Numbered from the stretch's first letter, positions 1 to 11,528 are shown. The stretch is DNA of 64,000 bases from an uncultured Bacteroidales bacterium (GCA_903959905.1 CAJBYO010000066.1:1-64000), one strand, 5' to 3'. A program made the numbers and translations. The notes: a model not told the origin generated them from the sequence alone.

Positions 1-1
1 C

Positions 2-109
2 AGAGTTCTGACAGACAAAACGCCTATCAGAGACCTTTTCCTGACCTCCGAGATTATTGATGATATCGGTGAAAAAAACACTCAACTTGAATTTGCCTTT
101 ACGTATTGA
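2..109 (+). CDS. C-terminal end of a protein entering from the left edge
   Basis: An open frame runs from the window edge to a TGA at 107-109 and gives the last 35 residues of a protein. The final residues, LEFAFTY, alternate hydrophobic/aromatic with small or polar residues and end in tyrosine. That is the usual look of the last strand of an outer-membrane beta-barrel, so an outer-membrane protein is a reasonable guess. Too little of the gene is visible to name a family, and the start lies outside the window. Confidence 0.5.
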   Translation, partial: RVLTDKTPIRDLFLTSEIIDDIGEKNTQLEFAFTY

Positions 110-170
110 TTGTCGAAAAAAATTAATTGGACACTAGTGATGTCATTTATAAACTTGCTGATCAAAATCA

Positions 171-1313
171 ATGAGAAAAACATACCTCCTTGCCGGATTG
201 CTTATTTTACTGTGCTTCCCGGTTTTGGCCCAAAAAGGGTTAACTGTAATCAAAGCAAGCAACGAATTGGTCTCCATCAGGGATGGTGGAACTTTTTCCA
301 AAAACAGCTGGACGATAACACCAAATCTTAAACCCGACATCTATACTACCGGTAATAAAAACACAAAGGTCACTTTCATCACAAACCTGGATTCCATCAC
401 CTTTAAAATCAAGCCCGGGAAAGACTATGATTTCATCATACTCTTAAACAATTCGGATACGGCATGGACACGCATCAAATATGACCCGGGAACGCCATAC
501 CTGTATATCTTAAAAAAGGCAGCGAAATATAACCCGGCAGACACAAGGGAGCTCCCGCCATTCACTTACCAATCAATGGATTACCCTGCCCTGGTCGCCC
601 TCCGCAACAGCATGAAACTGGATTCCATCGCAGGCAGTGGCAGTGAGGTCTCCAGGATGATCAACCTGATGCATTGGATCCATAATCTCGTTCCGCACGA
701 CGGAAATCATGGCAACCCGGATGTGAAAAATGCCATGAACATGATCGCTGAATGCAAACGGGATAAAAAGGGGCTGAATTGCCGGGGGCTTGCAACGGTG
801 CTGAATGAATGTTACCTGGCAGTAGGGTTCAAATCAAGGTTTGTAACCTGCATGCCCAAAGATTCGGTGTTCAACGACTGTCATATGATCAACATGGTAT
901 GGTCAGAGAACATGAGAAAATGGCTCTGGATGGATCCCACCAACGACGCCTATGTGATGAATGAAAAAGGTGAATTGCTGAGTATCCCCGAAGTCCGTGA
1001 GCGGCTGATCCGCGGGAAGCCGCTTATCCTGAACCCCGATGCCAACTGGAATCACAGATCCTCTGCGGTAAAGGAAGAATATCTCTTTAAATACATGGCC
1101 AAGAACCTCTACCGTTTTGAGTGCCCTGTAAGCAGTGAATACGACACTGAAACATCCACAAAAGGGAAAAGGATTGAGTATGTGGAGCTCCTTCCTCTGG
1201 AGGGGTTCAACCAAGTGCCGCAAAAGACCGAACAAACAGGCAAGGAATCGGGGATAAAATTTGTCAATTACAAAACCAATAATCCCGGGTTGTTCTGGAC
1301 AATGCCTAAATAA
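171..1313 (+). CDS. Secreted transglutaminase-like domain protein
   Basis: This 380-residue protein starts with a signal peptide (about residues 1-21, ending FPVLAQ), so it should act in the periplasm or outside the cell. The central part matches the transglutaminase-like cysteine protease core: Cys204 in GLNCRG, His238 in DCHMI and Asp255 in WMDPTND line up as a Cys-His-Asp triad in the usual order and spacing. Such proteins cleave or cross-link peptides, but the substrate cannot be told from sequence. The N-terminal ~120 residues look beta-rich and unassigned. The ATG at 171 is the start directly before the signal peptide. It stands alone on the plus strand, 13 bp before a YdeI-like fragment. 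Confidence 0.8.
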   Translation: MRKTYLLAGLLILLCFPVLAQKGLTVIKASNELVSIRDGGTFSKNSWTITPNLKPDIYTTGNKNTKVTFITNLDSITFKIKPGKDYDFIILLNNSDTAWTRIKYDPGTPYLYILKKAAKYNPADTRELPPFTYQSMDYPALVALRNSMKLDSIAGSGSEVSRMINLMHWIHNLVPHDGNHGNPDVKNAMNMIAECKRDKKGLNCRGLATVLNECYLAVGFKSRFVTCMPKDSVFNDCHMINMVWSENMRKWLWMDPTNDAYVMNEKGELLSIPEVRERLIRGKPLILNPDANWNHRSSAVKEEYLFKYMAKNLYRFECPVSSEYDTETSTKGKRIEYVELLPLEGFNQVPQKTEQTGKESGIKFVNYKTNNPGLFWTMPK

Positions 1314-1325
1314 TGTTGTATTAAA

Positions 1326-1709
1326 ATGTATCCAAATCACTCTCCGGGTAGCTTTTCGCTTATTTTTGAAAACCCGGGGATTAGACATGTTGACCTGGTC
1401 GTAAAAAATTTGACAGGCCAGGGATTAATGCACCCGGCAGGGGTCGCCATATTCAATGCCCGCGATGAGCGGAAACAGAAAATCTATAGTTTTGAGCGTG
1501 AACAGGTCATGTTTTCGGAGGAATACGAGACCCTGTTCAGGGAAAATCAAAAAGCATGGTCGTGGTTCCAGGCAATGCCAAAATCGTATCAAAAACCTGC
1601 CACCAACTGGGTGATGAGTGCAAAACAGGAAAACACCAAAAGAAGAAGGTTCAAGGAGCTTGTTGAAGACTGCGAAGCGGGGAAGAAAATAAAGTCGCTC
1701 AACTATTAG
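1326..1709 (+). pseudogene. YdeI/OmpD-associated family protein, N-terminally truncated
   Basis: The last ~95 residues fit the YdeI/OmpD-associated family: MHPAG, then KAWSWFQAMP, then the hallmark NWVMSAKQENTKRRR and a final AGKKI. Family members are usually about 190 residues and start with a conserved domain that is absent here. The first ~27 codons read as unrelated sequence, and no upstream frame supplies the missing part. It is therefore either a remnant or a gene translated from an internal ATG at 1428. The family is linked to stress or bacteriocin tolerance in other bacteria, but no function should be assumed for this truncated copy. Confidence 0.6.
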
Positions 1710-1714
1710 GAGCG

Positions 1715-1845
1715 ATTTACGATTGGACGATTCTAGAATTACGATTGAATTGTTTGATTGACGATTTACGATTGATAGCGCTGCTAATCGTAATTCGTAA
1801 ATTTTTTTAATTCAATCTGCAATCGTAAATCGTCCAATCGTAAAT
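1715..1845. repeat. Nested inverted repeat between a YdeI remnant and leuS
   Basis: Positions 1715-1732 and 1828-1845 are perfect 18-bp inverted arms (ATTTACGATTGGACGATT). Inside them lie further related words in both orientations (GATTTACGATTG, CTAATCGTAATTCG), so most of the 130 bp can fold on itself. It lies between the 3' ends of two convergent genes and may act as a bidirectional terminator, but the repeated-word structure is also typical of a small dispersed element. Confidence 0.75.
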
Positions 1846-1859
1846 TATCCAACTGTTTG

Positions 1860-4676
1860 TTATCCCAAAACAATATTGATAATCTTTTTCGGTACAATGA
1901 TCACCTTCTTCGGTGGTTTACCTTCCAGCCATTTCTCAGACTCTTTTGCATCCATCGCAGCTTTTTCTATTTCCTGAACCGTAAGATTGGTGGGAAGCAC
2001 CAGCTTGAACCGGGTTTTTCCGTTGAAGGAAACCGGGTATTCAAAGGTGTTTTCAATGAGATATTCCGGTTTGAACTCTGGGAATGTTGACATGGATACA
2101 CTGCCACTGTTTCCCAGTAAAAACCACAATTCCTCCGCGATGTGCGGGGCGTATGATGCAATGAGTACCACCAGGTCGCTGAGAATGGCGCGTTTCCGGC
2201 ATTTCAGGTCGGTGAGTTCGTTCACGCAGATCATGAAGGTGCTGACGGCTGTGTTGAATGAAAGCCGCTCAATGTCTTCCTGTATCTTTTTAATGGTTTT
2301 ATGGAGCACACGCAGTTCTGCTGCATCGGGGGCATCATCCGACACACTGAAAACATTCTGGTCATCATGAAAAAGTCGCCAGAATTTGCGAATAAACCTG
2401 AAAACCCCTTCAATGCCGTTGGTATCCCAGGGCTTTGACTGCTCCAGCGGCCCAAGGAACATCTCGTAAAGGCGGAACGTATCAGCACCGTATTTTTCAA
2501 TCAGGTAATCGGGGTTGACCACATTGTAGAGTGATTTTGACATCTTTTCAACGGCGTATCCGCAGTGGTATTTGCCATCTTCAAGGATAAACTCAGAGCC
2601 GGCCAGGTCGGGGCGCCAGCTGCAAAATGCAGCAGTGTCAAGGATGTCGTTGTCGACCATGCTCACATCCACATGCATTTCGGTGGTGTCATGCTGATCT
2701 TTCAGCCCCAACGATACAAATTTGTTTGTTCCTTTGATACGGTAGGCCAGGCTCGACCTTCCCTGGATCTTTCCCTGGTTGATCAGCCTTTTAAAAGGCT
2801 CCTCCTTCACCGACATGCCGGTGTCAAAAAGGAATTTGTTCCAGAAACGGGAGTAGATGAGGTGACCGGTGGCATGCTCATCGCCACCGATGTAAAGGTC
2901 AACATCCTGCCAGTAATTTACAGCATCCTTAGAGAAATATTCACTGTCGTTGCGTGGGTCCATATAACGCAGGTAGTACCCGCTGGAGCCTGCAAAGCCG
3001 GGCATGGTGCTGGTTTCAAGCGGGTATCCCTCTTTGGTTGTCCAGTTTTTGGCGCGGGCAAGGGGTGGCTCGCCGGTTTCGGTTGGAAGATAGGCATCCA
3101 CTTCCGGCAGCCTGAGCGGGAGCTCACTAACATCCAGGGTGTGTGCTATGCCATCTTTGAAATAGACCGGGAACGGTTCGCCCCAGTAGCGTTGCCTGCT
3201 GAAAATAGCGTCGCGCAGGCGGAAGTTGATCGTGCCTTTGCCGATCTTCATCTCGTTCACCCGGCGAATTACCGTGCTGATCGCCTCTTTCACCTGCAAC
3301 CCGTTGATGAATTCGGAGTTGATCATCACCCCGTCTTTGGCATCGTAAGAGCTTACGGAAATATCGCCACCTGCAACCACTTCAGTGATGGGGAGGCTAA
3401 AATGTTTTGCAAAATCATAGTCGCGGCTGTCGTGGGCCGGAACAGCCATGATGGCTCCGGTTCCATATCCGGCAAGCACATAATCGGCAACCCACACCGG
3501 GATTGGCTTGCCATTGAACGGATTAAGGCAATATGCCCCGGTGAATTCACCGGTCACCTTTTTCACTTCGGCCATGCGTTCACGCTCAGAGCGGTTCTTT
3601 GCCATCAGGAGATATTGGTCAACAGCCTCCCTGCGATCGGGGGCAGTAATCACAGGGATCAGTTCATGCTCGGGGGCAAGCACCATGAAGGTGGATCCGA
3701 AGATGGTGTCGGGGCGTGTGGTAAAAATGCTCAGGCTGATCTCTTTGCCCTGGATGGGGAAATGGATCTCGGCTCCTTCCGAACGGCTGATCCAGTTGCG
3801 CTGCATCTCGATGAGGGAATCAGAGAATTCAACAGTCTCCAGTCCGTCAAGCAGGCGCTGGGCGTACGCCGTGATACGCAGGAACCATTGGCGCATGAGT
3901 TTGCGCTCCACCGGGTGGCCGCCGCGAACGGAGAACCCGTTGGCAATTTCGTCGTTGGCCAGCACGGTCCCCAACTCCGGGCACCAGTTGACCATGGCGT
4001 CGGAGAGATAGGCGAGCCTGTAATTCATCAGGATATCATGCTGCTGTTTTTCGGTATATGCCGCCCATTCAGCTGCTGTAAAAATTCCGTCCCATTCGGG
4101 ATCAAAAGAGGGGTCTTTTTTTACCAGCTCTTTGAACCAGTTCTGGGTCATGGAGGCCTCCACACGGGAATTTCCTTCCATTTCAAAAACCCTGACAAGT
4201 TCGGCAACCGGTTCCGCCTTTTTTGTTTTGTTATTATACCAGTGATGGAAAAGCTGGATGAAGGTCCACTGGGTCCATTTGTAATAATCGGGATCGCAGG
4301 TTTTCACCTCCCGGTCCCAGTCGTAGCAGAACCCGATCTGATCCATCTGCTCCCTGTAACGGGCAACATTCTTCTCCGTGGTTACTGCAGGATGGGTTCC
4401 GGTTTGAATGGCATACTGTTCGGCAGGCAGTCCGTAAGCATCATACCCCATCGGGTGAAGCACGTTAAACCCCTTCAGACGCTTGTACCTGGAATAGATG
4501 TCGGAGGCAATATACCCCAGCGGATGACCCACATGCAGCCCTGCCCCCGAAGGATACGGGAACATGTCAAGCACATAGTATTTCGGGCGGGAAGGATCAT
4601 TGGTAGTCTTAAAGGTTTTATGATCAACCCAGTATTTCTGCCATTTTTTTTCTATTTCGGGGAAGTTGTAGTCCAT
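1860..4676 (-). CDS. leuS: Leucyl-tRNA synthetase
   Basis: LeuRS charges tRNA-Leu with leucine in the cytoplasm. The 938-residue protein has the class I signatures HVGH (residues 48-51) and KMSKS (about 711-715), the editing (CP1) domain with TTRPDTIFG, and the [13 protein letters not shown] block usual for the family. An open frame extends 42 codons upstream, but the ATG at 4676 ([12 protein letters not shown]) is where family homology begins, and a -7 box at 4790-4797 would give a transcript starting near 4783, inside that extension. The resulting 5' leader of about 105 nt carries an 8-bp GC-rich tandem repeat (4721-4750). Confidence 0.96.
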   Translation of the reverse strand: MDYNFPEIEKKWQKYWVDHKTFKTTNDPSRPKYYVLDMFPYPSGAGLHVGHPLGYIASDIYSRYKRLKGFNVLHPMGYDAYGLPAEQYAIQTGTHPAVTTEKNVARYREQMDQIGFCYDWDREVKTCDPDYYKWTQWTFIQLFHHWYNNKTKKAEPVAELVRVFEMEGNSRVEASMTQNWFKELVKKDPSFDPEWDGIFTAAEWAAYTEKQQHDILMNYRLAYLSDAMVNWCPELGTVLANDEIANGFSVRGGHPVERKLMRQWFLRITAYAQRLLDGLETVEFSDSLIEMQRNWISRSEGAEIHFPIQGKEISLSIFTTRPDTIFGSTFMVLAPEHELIPVITAPDRREAVDQYLLMAKNRSERERMAEVKKVTGEFTGAYCLNPFNGKPIPVWVADYVLAGYGTGAIMAVPAHDSRDYDFAKHFSLPITEVVAGGDISVSSYDAKDGVMINSEFINGLQVKEAISTVIRRVNEMKIGKGTINFRLRDAIFSRQRYWGEPFPVYFKDGIAHTLDVSELPLRLPEVDAYLPTETGEPPLARAKNWTTKEGYPLETSTMPGFAGSSGYYLRYMDPRNDSEYFSKDAVNYWQDVDLYIGGDEHATGHLIYSRFWNKFLFDTGMSVKEEPFKRLINQGKIQGRSSLAYRIKGTNKFVSLGLKDQHDTTEMHVDVSMVDNDILDTAAFCSWRPDLAGSEFILEDGKYHCGYAVEKMSKSLYNVVNPDYLIEKYGADTFRLYEMFLGPLEQSKPWDTNGIEGVFRFIRKFWRLFHDDQNVFSVSDDAPDAAELRVLHKTIKKIQEDIERLSFNTAVSTFMICVNELTDLKCRKRAILSDLVVLIASYAPHIAEELWFLLGNSGSVSMSTFPEFKPEYLIENTFEYPVSFNGKTRFKLVLPTNLTVQEIEKAAMDAKESEKWLEGKPPKKVIIVPKKIINIVLG

Positions 4677-4720
4677 CGGGAAATTGACGTTAGTTGCTAA
4701 TGTTATGCATTCGGGAAAAA

Positions 4721-4750
4721 GCGGACAAGCGGACGGGCGGACGGGCGGAC
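4721..4750. repeat. GCGGACGG octanucleotide tandem repeat, locus 1
   Basis: Nearly four units of an 8-bp word (GCGGACGG, first unit GCGGACAA) lie in the leuS leader between the predicted transcription start and the ATG. The same word forms longer tracts at 24464-24552, 25976-26092 and 44408-44480. Confidence 0.85.
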
Positions 4751-4789
4751 TTAGTTTCGCTACTTCGCTATCTCGCTGCTTTTCTTCTG

Positions 4790-4797
4790 CAAAATTA
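4790..4797 (-). promoter_or_regulatory. Bacteroidetes-type -7 box for leuS
   Basis: On the minus strand this reads TAATTTTG, matching the TAnnTTTG consensus of Bacteroidetes housekeeping promoters. No good TTG is found 19 nt upstream, so the call rests on the -7 box alone. Confidence 0.4.
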
Positions 4798-4825
4798 GTC
4801 AATTCGCCCGAATCGTGAAAATGTA

Positions 4826-4833
4826 TACATTTG
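4826..4833 (+). promoter_or_regulatory. Bacteroidetes-type -7 box for the AsmA-like operon
   Basis: TACATTTG fits TAnnTTTG and sits 21 nt before the ATG at 4855, which supports that start. It is divergent from the leuS box at 4790-4797. The -33 region has only a weak TTCG. Confidence 0.45.
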
Positions 4834-4854
4834 GCATACCAATCACGACATTGA

Positions 4855-7800
4855 ATGGACGAACCGGAAAATCCCGAAATCTCTGCTCCGCGAAAACGGC
4901 GTTACCGTGGATTGAAGATAACCCTGCTAAGCCTGTTTCTCTTGCTGGTGGCTTCTTTTGCCGTGATTTTCTTCGGATTCAACTATTTTGGCCAGCGGTT
5001 CCTGCGGAATTACCTGCAGGAAAAGATCCGGATCTCCAGCAAAGGCCTCTACCGGGCCGATTTTAAGGACGTAAGGGTCAATATCCTTACCGGGAAAGTG
5101 GAGATTGACAGTTTTGAGCTGATTCCCGACACCCTGCGTTACCGGCAACTGAAAGCGGAAGGCCGGATGGCCAGGTCATTGTACCGGATTTCATTTTCTT
5201 CACTCTTCATCGACCGTGTAAGGTTCAGGCAGATATATGCCGACAGGAGAATCAACTTCCGCCAGCTCGTTATTGACCGTCCGAAGATCAGCATTGTAGG
5301 CTTCCCTGATACGGCTACGGCAAAACGAAGCAGGTGGCGGGTGATCTATGAGGACCTTTACCCGGCCGTTTCGGGGGTTTTCAATGACTTTCACATTGAT
5401 TCGGTTAAAGTCAGTCATGGTTTGTTCCTCACCAGCTTCATCGCTAAAACCGGAAAAGAAACAACCGGGGTATATGAATTCAGCACCCTGTTAACAGATG
5501 TATCGGTAAATCCTTTCAGCTACTACAACCGTGAACGTGTTTTCTATTCAAAGGATGTAGGGCTGGTGGTCCACAACTTTGAGTCGGAACTTGCCGACAG
5601 CCTTTACTCAATCAAGGCAGAGGAGATCGGGTTCTCGCTGACCAAATCAACCCTCTACGGAAAAAAGGTATCGCTCACCCCAAACTTTCATTCTAAGCGG
5701 ATCCGCGAAGTACACAGCGGGGATTTATTCCGTGTGGACCTGCCCGAATTTTCAATCCGCGGTATTGACCTCTACCAGGCCATGACCGGCAGGGAAGTGG
5801 AGTTGTCGTCTGTTAACCTTACCAACCTCATCATGCGGGTGTACCACAACGCACCACCGCCAGGTACCGCAGTCAAGCGGAAGACAAAGAAAAAAATAAC
5901 GCTTGCAGGCCTCTATACCGTGGTGGCAAAAGCGTTGCGTTTCATCAGCATTGACACCCTTTCCCTGAAAAACGGCTCCATTGAGTTCTTCGGTAAAATG
6001 ACTGATGCAAGGCCCGAACTCCGGATTGGCGCTTTCAACCTGGAGCTGAGCCAGTTCAGGTTAGATTCGCTGACATACCTGGATCCGTCAAGAATTTTTT
6101 ATTCGCGCAGCATTGAACTTGACCTCCAGCGGATCTCATTGTATCTGAGAGACGGCATCCATTGTGTAAATGCTACGGCGGTGAGCTTTTCAACACAGAA
6201 AGGAACGATTGACGTGCGCGAGGCAAGTATTTTTCCCGACAGGAAGAAAAATCAGCTCCTGCAATCAACCCGGCACAACACCATGCTGGTCAACCTGCCG
6301 CGGCTCAGGTTCACCGGGATTGACCTGAAGAAAGTCTTTAACCGGCGGATCCTGGATTTTAACCAGCTGATCATTGACGAACCTGAAGTAAACTATACCC
6401 GTTACAGGCCGCCGAAGAATACCGATCCCCGGTTTAAAAAGCCTGTGGATTTTTTCCAGTCTGAAAATGAAGAGGTGGTTTATGACCTGCTAAAGAAGTA
6501 CTTATGGGTGGTAAAAGGCAACGAGATCAACCTTTCACACGGACATGTAAAATATTCAGCCGACAGGTACGGGACGGAGGTCCCATTGGCCAACAGCAGC
6601 TTTGACCTTACCATGCACCAGTTCCTCATTGATTCGGTTCATGGAATGAATGAGCAGGGATATTTTTACAGCCAGGATTTTGACCTGGATCTCCAGTCAG
6701 TTTCCCTGGTCTCACCCGACAGCCTTAAATACATGCAGGCCGGCAATGTACGCGTCATCACACACGACTCCCTGATAGAGGCCGACAATATCCGGATTTA
6801 TAAATCTGCTGATCCGCAGGTGTTTAACTCCAGGATAAAACGAAAACACCCCATGACGGTTGAATTCTCCCTGAAAAAGCTCCGGTTAACCGGGCTGAAT
6901 CACAAAAAGCTCTTCCTGGAAAAGATTCTCCGGGCCAACCAGATCATCATGGAAAGTCCGGCCCTTTTGCTCAAAACCGGCAGCAGGCTTCGTCCGTCAG
7001 GCCCTCCGGAAGAATCGGACCAGATGAAATCCGAGACATTTGTGCATACCGTTGAAATCGGCCGTTGCCTGGTAAAGAAAGGTTCCTTCTCCTATGACGG
7101 GGAGGAAGACCGCAAAGCCTCCTATTTCAACCTGAAAGACATTGAATTTGCAGTGATGAACGCTATCGTTCATATCCCCGACAAGGGCTTGAACAACGGA
7201 ATAATCAAATTTGATTCGCTCCTGCTGAAAGTCTTCCCGTTCAGGGCGGTTATCGCAGACAGCACCTATGCCCTGGAAGCGCGAAGCTTTGAAGTTCACT
7301 CCTACCCTGCCGACATCATCCTGAAAGGGATCAAAGTCACACCGCTAAAAACATGGAGCGAACTGAACGGTAAAAAAAACCTGGTAACCATTGCCATTCC
7401 TGAGCTCAGGTTTAACGGATTCTACTTTGACAAAGCCATTTTTGACAATCAGTGGCAGATGACAGACATCCTGGTTGACCATCCGAAAGTTGTTTTTGAG
7501 ACGAAAGAAGCCCTGCCAAACGCAGGCAATACAGGTCACATTGACCCTGGAAGTATATTAAAAGTGCCCCCGGTGATGAATTCAGTTGCCATAGATCATA
7601 TCAGGGTAACAAGTGCCCAATTTGAACTGATCGCCCACAAAGCCGGCAAGACCGTATCAACACCGGTCAATGACCTGATGATCAATATTTCCGGGTTTAA
7701 GGTTGATTCAACCACGAGGTCAGACCCGGCCGGGACACCCCTTTTCAACGCCGATGACATCACGCTGTCGGCCGCGGGAAGGTCATGGCATACTCCCGAC

Positions 7801-8823
7801 AGCATGTACACCATCGCAATTGGCAGGGTGGGACTGTCAACCGCGTCATCAGCGGCATACATTGACAGCATAAAGGTAACGCCGAACTACAGCATGCACG
7901 ATTTTTCCCGCAAACTCGGCTACCAGTCCGACCGGATCATGCTGCAAATTCCCAGGGTGAATCTGACACAGATAGACTTAAGAAAGCTGATCAGCGACCG
8001 GGAGTTCCGGGCTGAAAAGGTAAGCCTGGAGGGCCTGAACTTTGAGTCATACCGCGACAAGCGTGTTCCGTTCCCGGACTGGCAACGGCCGCCGATGCCA
8101 ACACAGGTTGTCTCCTCCATCAAATTTCCGTTGTGCATTGATACTGTTGTCCTAACCAATGGCTTTGCAACTTATGAGGAGCAGTTGGGTGACGAGCCGG
8201 GCCGCATTTTCTTCGATAGGCTGAATGCAATGGTAACCGGGCTCAGCAACGTCACCAAACCGTTAATTCCTCCCGGGAGCGACAGCAACAGCCTCGACCT
8301 TTACGGAACAACCCGGCTGATGGGCAAGGCCCCGATGGAAATAAGGATGAATTTTCAGAAAGGGCATCCAAGGGATACGTTCAATGTGCATGCCACAATA
8401 GGCGAACTTGACCTTACAACCATCAACCCCATGCTATCAAAACTGGTGCCTGCCTCTATTGAGCACGGAATTGCCCCAAATACGGAAATCGTTCAGATCA
8501 ATGGCAACAAAACAAGTGCTGAGGGCGTGATGAATTTTAAGTATAACAATCTCGCCATCAGGCTTCACCAAACCAAACCGGGCACGTGGAACATGATTGA
8601 GCAGTCGCTGCTTTCGGAACTGGTCAACCTGCTCCTGGCCGACAACAACCCGAACGATGACGGCAAGATGAAACAGGGTGTTATCTATTTTGAACGCGAT
8701 ACAACAAAAGGATTTTTTAACTTCGTATGGAAAAGTGTGCTGAGCGGTATCAAGTCAAGTGTCGGGTTCAACTCCAAAACCCAGAAGGAAATGATAAAGC
8801 AACGTAAAAATTTGAAAAAATGA
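4855..8823 (+). CDS. Giant AsmA-like inner-membrane-anchored protein
   Basis: The 1322-residue protein has a short basic cytoplasmic N-terminus, one membrane helix (about residues 20-45) and a very long periplasmic part of repeating beta-rich segments of the type '[15 protein letters not shown]' and 'LIIDEPEV'. This is the pattern of the AsmA/TamB/DUF748 superfamily, whose members form long lipid-transfer bridges between inner and outer membrane; that role is inferred by family. The next gene encodes a shorter paralog and overlaps it by 4 bp (ATGA), so they are translationally coupled. No barrel or secretion tail is seen at the C-terminus, which is lysine-rich. Confidence 0.75.
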   Translation: MDEPENPEISAPRKRRYRGLKITLLSLFLLLVASFAVIFFGFNYFGQRFLRNYLQEKIRISSKGLYRADFKDVRVNILTGKVEIDSFELIPDTLRYRQLKAEGRMARSLYRISFSSLFIDRVRFRQIYADRRINFRQLVIDRPKISIVGFPDTATAKRSRWRVIYEDLYPAVSGVFNDFHIDSVKVSHGLFLTSFIAKTGKETTGVYEFSTLLTDVSVNPFSYYNRERVFYSKDVGLVVHNFESELADSLYSIKAEEIGFSLTKSTLYGKKVSLTPNFHSKRIREVHSGDLFRVDLPEFSIRGIDLYQAMTGREVELSSVNLTNLIMRVYHNAPPPGTAVKRKTKKKITLAGLYTVVAKALRFISIDTLSLKNGSIEFFGKMTDARPELRIGAFNLELSQFRLDSLTYLDPSRIFYSRSIELDLQRISLYLRDGIHCVNATAVSFSTQKGTIDVREASIFPDRKKNQLLQSTRHNTMLVNLPRLRFTGIDLKKVFNRRILDFNQLIIDEPEVNYTRYRPPKNTDPRFKKPVDFFQSENEEVVYDLLKKYLWVVKGNEINLSHGHVKYSADRYGTEVPLANSSFDLTMHQFLIDSVHGMNEQGYFYSQDFDLDLQSVSLVSPDSLKYMQAGNVRVITHDSLIEADNIRIYKSADPQVFNSRIKRKHPMTVEFSLKKLRLTGLNHKKLFLEKILRANQIIMESPALLLKTGSRLRPSGPPEESDQMKSETFVHTVEIGRCLVKKGSFSYDGEEDRKASYFNLKDIEFAVMNAIVHIPDKGLNNGIIKFDSLLLKVFPFRAVIADSTYALEARSFEVHSYPADIILKGIKVTPLKTWSELNGKKNLVTIAIPELRFNGFYFDKAIFDNQWQMTDILVDHPKVVFETKEALPNAGNTGHIDPGSILKVPPVMNSVAIDHIRVTSAQFELIAHKAGKTVSTPVNDLMINISGFKVDSTTRSDPAGTPLFNADDITLSAAGRSWHTPDSMYTIAIGRVGLSTASSAAYIDSIKVTPNYSMHDFSRKLGYQSDRIMLQIPRVNLTQIDLRKLISDREFRAEKVSLEGLNFESYRDKRVPFPDWQRPPMPTQVVSSIKFPLCIDTVVLTNGFATYEEQLGDEPGRIFFDRLNAMVTGLSNVTKPLIPPGSDSNSLDLYGTTRLMGKAPMEIRMNFQKGHPRDTFNVHATIGELDLTTINPMLSKLVPASIEHGIAPNTEIVQINGNKTSAEGVMNFKYNNLAIRLHQTKPGTWNMIEQSLLSELVNLLLADNNPNDDGKMKQGVIYFERDTTKGFFNFVWKSVLSGIKSSVGFNSKTQKEMIKQRKNLKK

Positions 8824-10610
8824 AGCGCAAGACCATCCTGAAAATCATTCTCTGGACCCTGGCGGTCCTCCTCCTCATTTCCGGTTCACTGTTCAGTATC
8901 GGGTATTTTTATTATGCAAAGATCATCCGCAGCTACCTCATTGAAACTGTGAGCAAGGAGAGTAAAGGCCTCTACAAGGCTGATATCGGCAGCCTTTCTC
9001 TGAACATTTTAGCCGGAAATCTCACCATCGACAAGTTTGCCCTGGTGCCGGATACCGCACTGTACCATTCGCGTTATCATACGGATACCCTTTCACCCCT
9101 TTTGATCCAGTTTAAAATTGACCAGTTCCGCATCCGTGGATTCAACATCATGGATGCAGTCAAAAAACGCAGGATTGATGTGAACCGCATCCGGTTCATC
9201 GGCCCCGACATCACTGTTTACCGCATGCGGATGCCTGCAAAAACCAACAGCGACAAGCACAAAGAAAAAATGACCTCCATTCCGCTGCCCAAAGGGTTGA
9301 CATCCATCGAGGTGAGGGAATTCATGGTTGAAAATGCAAAGCTCGAATTCATAGACTTAACCGGAGATACTGTCAAACGGAATTCATTTCCCACCTGCAA
9401 CATTTTCATTAAAAACATACTTGTTGATTCAGTTCACCAGGGAAAGAAAAGGCTGTTCAATGCCGATGATATCAACATCAAACTGGGCCAGTACAGCCTG
9501 ACGCCGGGGAACGGGATGAACAAACTGTCATACGGAGAAATTGGCCTTTCCACCGGATCAGGGGAGGTTTATATCAACAATTTCCACCTGGAGCCCTTGT
9601 TCAGCAAACACGATTATACCCGGAAACTCGGATTTCAAACCGACTGGCTCGACCTGAAGATCAGCAGGTTGAAACTTCAACGGGTAAACTTCCGCTCACT
9701 CCTGTTTGAAGGCAAGGTACAGGCCGGATTACTAACCATTGACACCTTGTTAATGGATGATTACAGGGATAAGCGCATACCTTTAAAGCCCGGTTTCAAA
9801 CCCCCGATGCCCCAGGAAGGGATCAGAAAACTTAAAACCTACCTCCGCATTGACACAGTAATGTTGAAAAGCGGGAGAATCAACTATGCCGAACAAACAG
9901 GGGCGGTGCCAGGCACAATTTTCTTTGACAAGGTCAAAGTCACCGTTACCGGGCTGACCAACGATTCCGTGTTGCTGCATGCCGGACTGGTAACCGAATT
10001 AAAAGGCACCCTCTACCTGATGGGAACCGGCAAAATTGATGCAACTGTGCGCATGAATTTTGCCGACCTGCGAAATTCATTCACCTTCTCCGCCCAGATG
10101 GGGCCGTTTGACCTCACCCAGGTCAACCCGATGGTGACGAACCTGCTGCCGGCAAAGATCATCAGCGGAAAAGTCAAAAAGGTGATCATTCCCCTGGTCC
10201 AGGCCAACGATGATGTTGCCACCGGGAAACTGCTGTTCTATTACAACGACATTTCCATTGACCTGCTGGATGAAAAACAGACAACCTGGACAAAAATTAA
10301 AACCGGCGTCATCAAATGGGCTGCCAATGAACTGGTCCTCAACGCCGACAACCCCAACAAAGCAGGTAAGATGAGAACTGGCATCATTTATGCACCCAGG
10401 ATAAAGGAGCTTGGCTTCCCCAACTATTTCTGGAGATGTGCCTTCAGCGGCCTGAAATCAACCATGGGGTTTAATTCCAAGGCACAGAAGGCACTCATCA
10501 AGGAGGAGAAGGCGGCAACCAAAGAGAAGGCCAAGGGGGAAAAGAGCCAAAAGCCCAAAGAAAACGACAAGAAAGAGAAGAAAGAGAAGGAGAAAAAGAA
10601 GAAGCAGTAG
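8820..10610 (+). CDS. AsmA-like membrane-anchored protein, shorter paralog
   Basis: This 596-residue protein starts inside the stop of the preceding gene (ATGA overlap at 8820-8823). It has a membrane helix at about residues 7-31 and then repeats the opening of its neighbour (SKGLYKADIGSLSLNI against [16 protein letters not shown]) and its ending (GFNSKAQKALIK against [12 protein letters not shown]). It therefore looks like a tandem duplicate that kept both ends and lost the middle. The last ~35 residues are almost only Lys, Glu and other charged residues. A joint role in envelope lipid or barrier maintenance is inferred from family and coupling. Confidence 0.72.
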   Translation: MKRKTILKIILWTLAVLLLISGSLFSIGYFYYAKIIRSYLIETVSKESKGLYKADIGSLSLNILAGNLTIDKFALVPDTALYHSRYHTDTLSPLLIQFKIDQFRIRGFNIMDAVKKRRIDVNRIRFIGPDITVYRMRMPAKTNSDKHKEKMTSIPLPKGLTSIEVREFMVENAKLEFIDLTGDTVKRNSFPTCNIFIKNILVDSVHQGKKRLFNADDINIKLGQYSLTPGNGMNKLSYGEIGLSTGSGEVYINNFHLEPLFSKHDYTRKLGFQTDWLDLKISRLKLQRVNFRSLLFEGKVQAGLLTIDTLLMDDYRDKRIPLKPGFKPPMPQEGIRKLKTYLRIDTVMLKSGRINYAEQTGAVPGTIFFDKVKVTVTGLTNDSVLLHAGLVTELKGTLYLMGTGKIDATVRMNFADLRNSFTFSAQMGPFDLTQVNPMVTNLLPAKIISGKVKKVIIPLVQANDDVATGKLLFYYNDISIDLLDEKQTTWTKIKTGVIKWAANELVLNADNPNKAGKMRTGIIYAPRIKELGFPNYFWRCAFSGLKSTMGFNSKAQKALIKEEKAATKEKAKGEKSQKPKENDKKEKKEKEKKKKQ

Positions 10611-10649
10611 CAAAATTTGCGTAATTTTATCACGCATTTCAACCCCCGC

Positions 10650-11528
10650 ATGAGTAAGCACGAAGAGAGCTATTACCGGAGAAGGATCGCCACCTCGCAA
10701 ATCACCACCGTCATCAGCATCACCCTGGTGCTTTTCCTCATGGGATTGCTCGGGGTGATCATCCTGCATGCCCGGATGCTCTCCGACTATGTGCGGGAGA
10801 ATATCGGATTCTCCATTATGATCCGTGAAGAGGTGAACGAAGCAGGCATCCTGGAATTAAAGAAAAACCTTGACGGACAGTATTTTGTAAAGTCAAGCGA
10901 ATATATTCCACGGAACAAGGCGGCTGAAAAGCTAAAAACCGAACTTGGTGAAGATTTCATCGGTTTCCTTGGCTACAACCCGCTTCTTCCCAGTATCGAC
11001 CTGCGGATCAAAGCACCCTATGCAAATGCCGACACCCTGGGTCGTATTGAAAAGCGGTTACTGGCCCTTCCGGAAATCAAAGAGGTTTATTACCAGAAAT
11101 CGCTTGTGGACGTCATCAACAGCAACATTGACAAGATCAGCCTGATCCTGCTTGGCTTCACGGGCATCCTGCTTTTCATTGCCATCGTGCTGATAAATAA
11201 CACGATCAGGCTTGCCGTTTACTCCAGGCGGTTCATCATCCGCAGCATGCAGCTGGTGGGTGCCACCGAAGGGTTTATCAGCCGGCCTATGCTGCTCCGG
11301 AGCCTCCTGCATGGCATCATCAGCGCATTTTTAGCCCTGCTCATGCTGATGCTGCTAACCTATTTCGCCCTGGAGGAGATCCCCGAACTGCTTGAACTGC
11401 AGGATCCGTTTATGCTCATCGTACTCGTTGGTATCATTTTTATCCTCGGGGCGGTGATTTCCTGGTTTTCAACATGGCTTGCCGTGCGCAAATACCTGCG
11501 CATCCGAACCGATTTATTATATACCTGA
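10650..11528 (+). CDS. ftsX: Cell division protein FtsX
   Basis: FtsX is the membrane part of the FtsEX ABC-type complex that controls peptidoglycan hydrolases at the septum. The 292-residue protein has the expected layout: one helix near residues 20-40, a periplasmic loop of about 120 residues, then three helices (about 164-184, 222-239, 253-275) with the typical NNTIRLAVYSRR and MQLVGAT motifs between them. An in-frame start 11 codons earlier exists, but MSKHEESYYRRR is the usual opening. ftsE is not adjacent, which is common in this phylum. It leads the conserved series DUF3098-uppP-truB. Confidence 0.92.
   Translation: MSKHEESYYRRRIATSQITTVISITLVLFLMGLLGVIILHARMLSDYVRENIGFSIMIREEVNEAGILELKKNLDGQYFVKSSEYIPRNKAAEKLKTELGEDFIGFLGYNPLLPSIDLRIKAPYANADTLGRIEKRLLALPEIKEVYYQKSLVDVINSNIDKISLILLGFTGILLFIAIVLINNTIRLAVYSRRFIIRSMQLVGATEGFISRPMLLRSLLHGIISAFLALLMLMLLTYFALEEIPELLELQDPFMLIVLVGIIFILGAVISWFSTWLAVRKYLRIRTDLLYT

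Noticed and set aside
903..1388. Minus-strand open frame of 161 codons
   Set aside because: Antisense to the transglutaminase-like gene, without promoter or domain.
2565..4700. Long plus-strand open frame of about 700 codons opposite leuS
   Set aside because: It lies antisense to a clearly real leuS; its translation shows no domain and reflects codon bias of the true gene.
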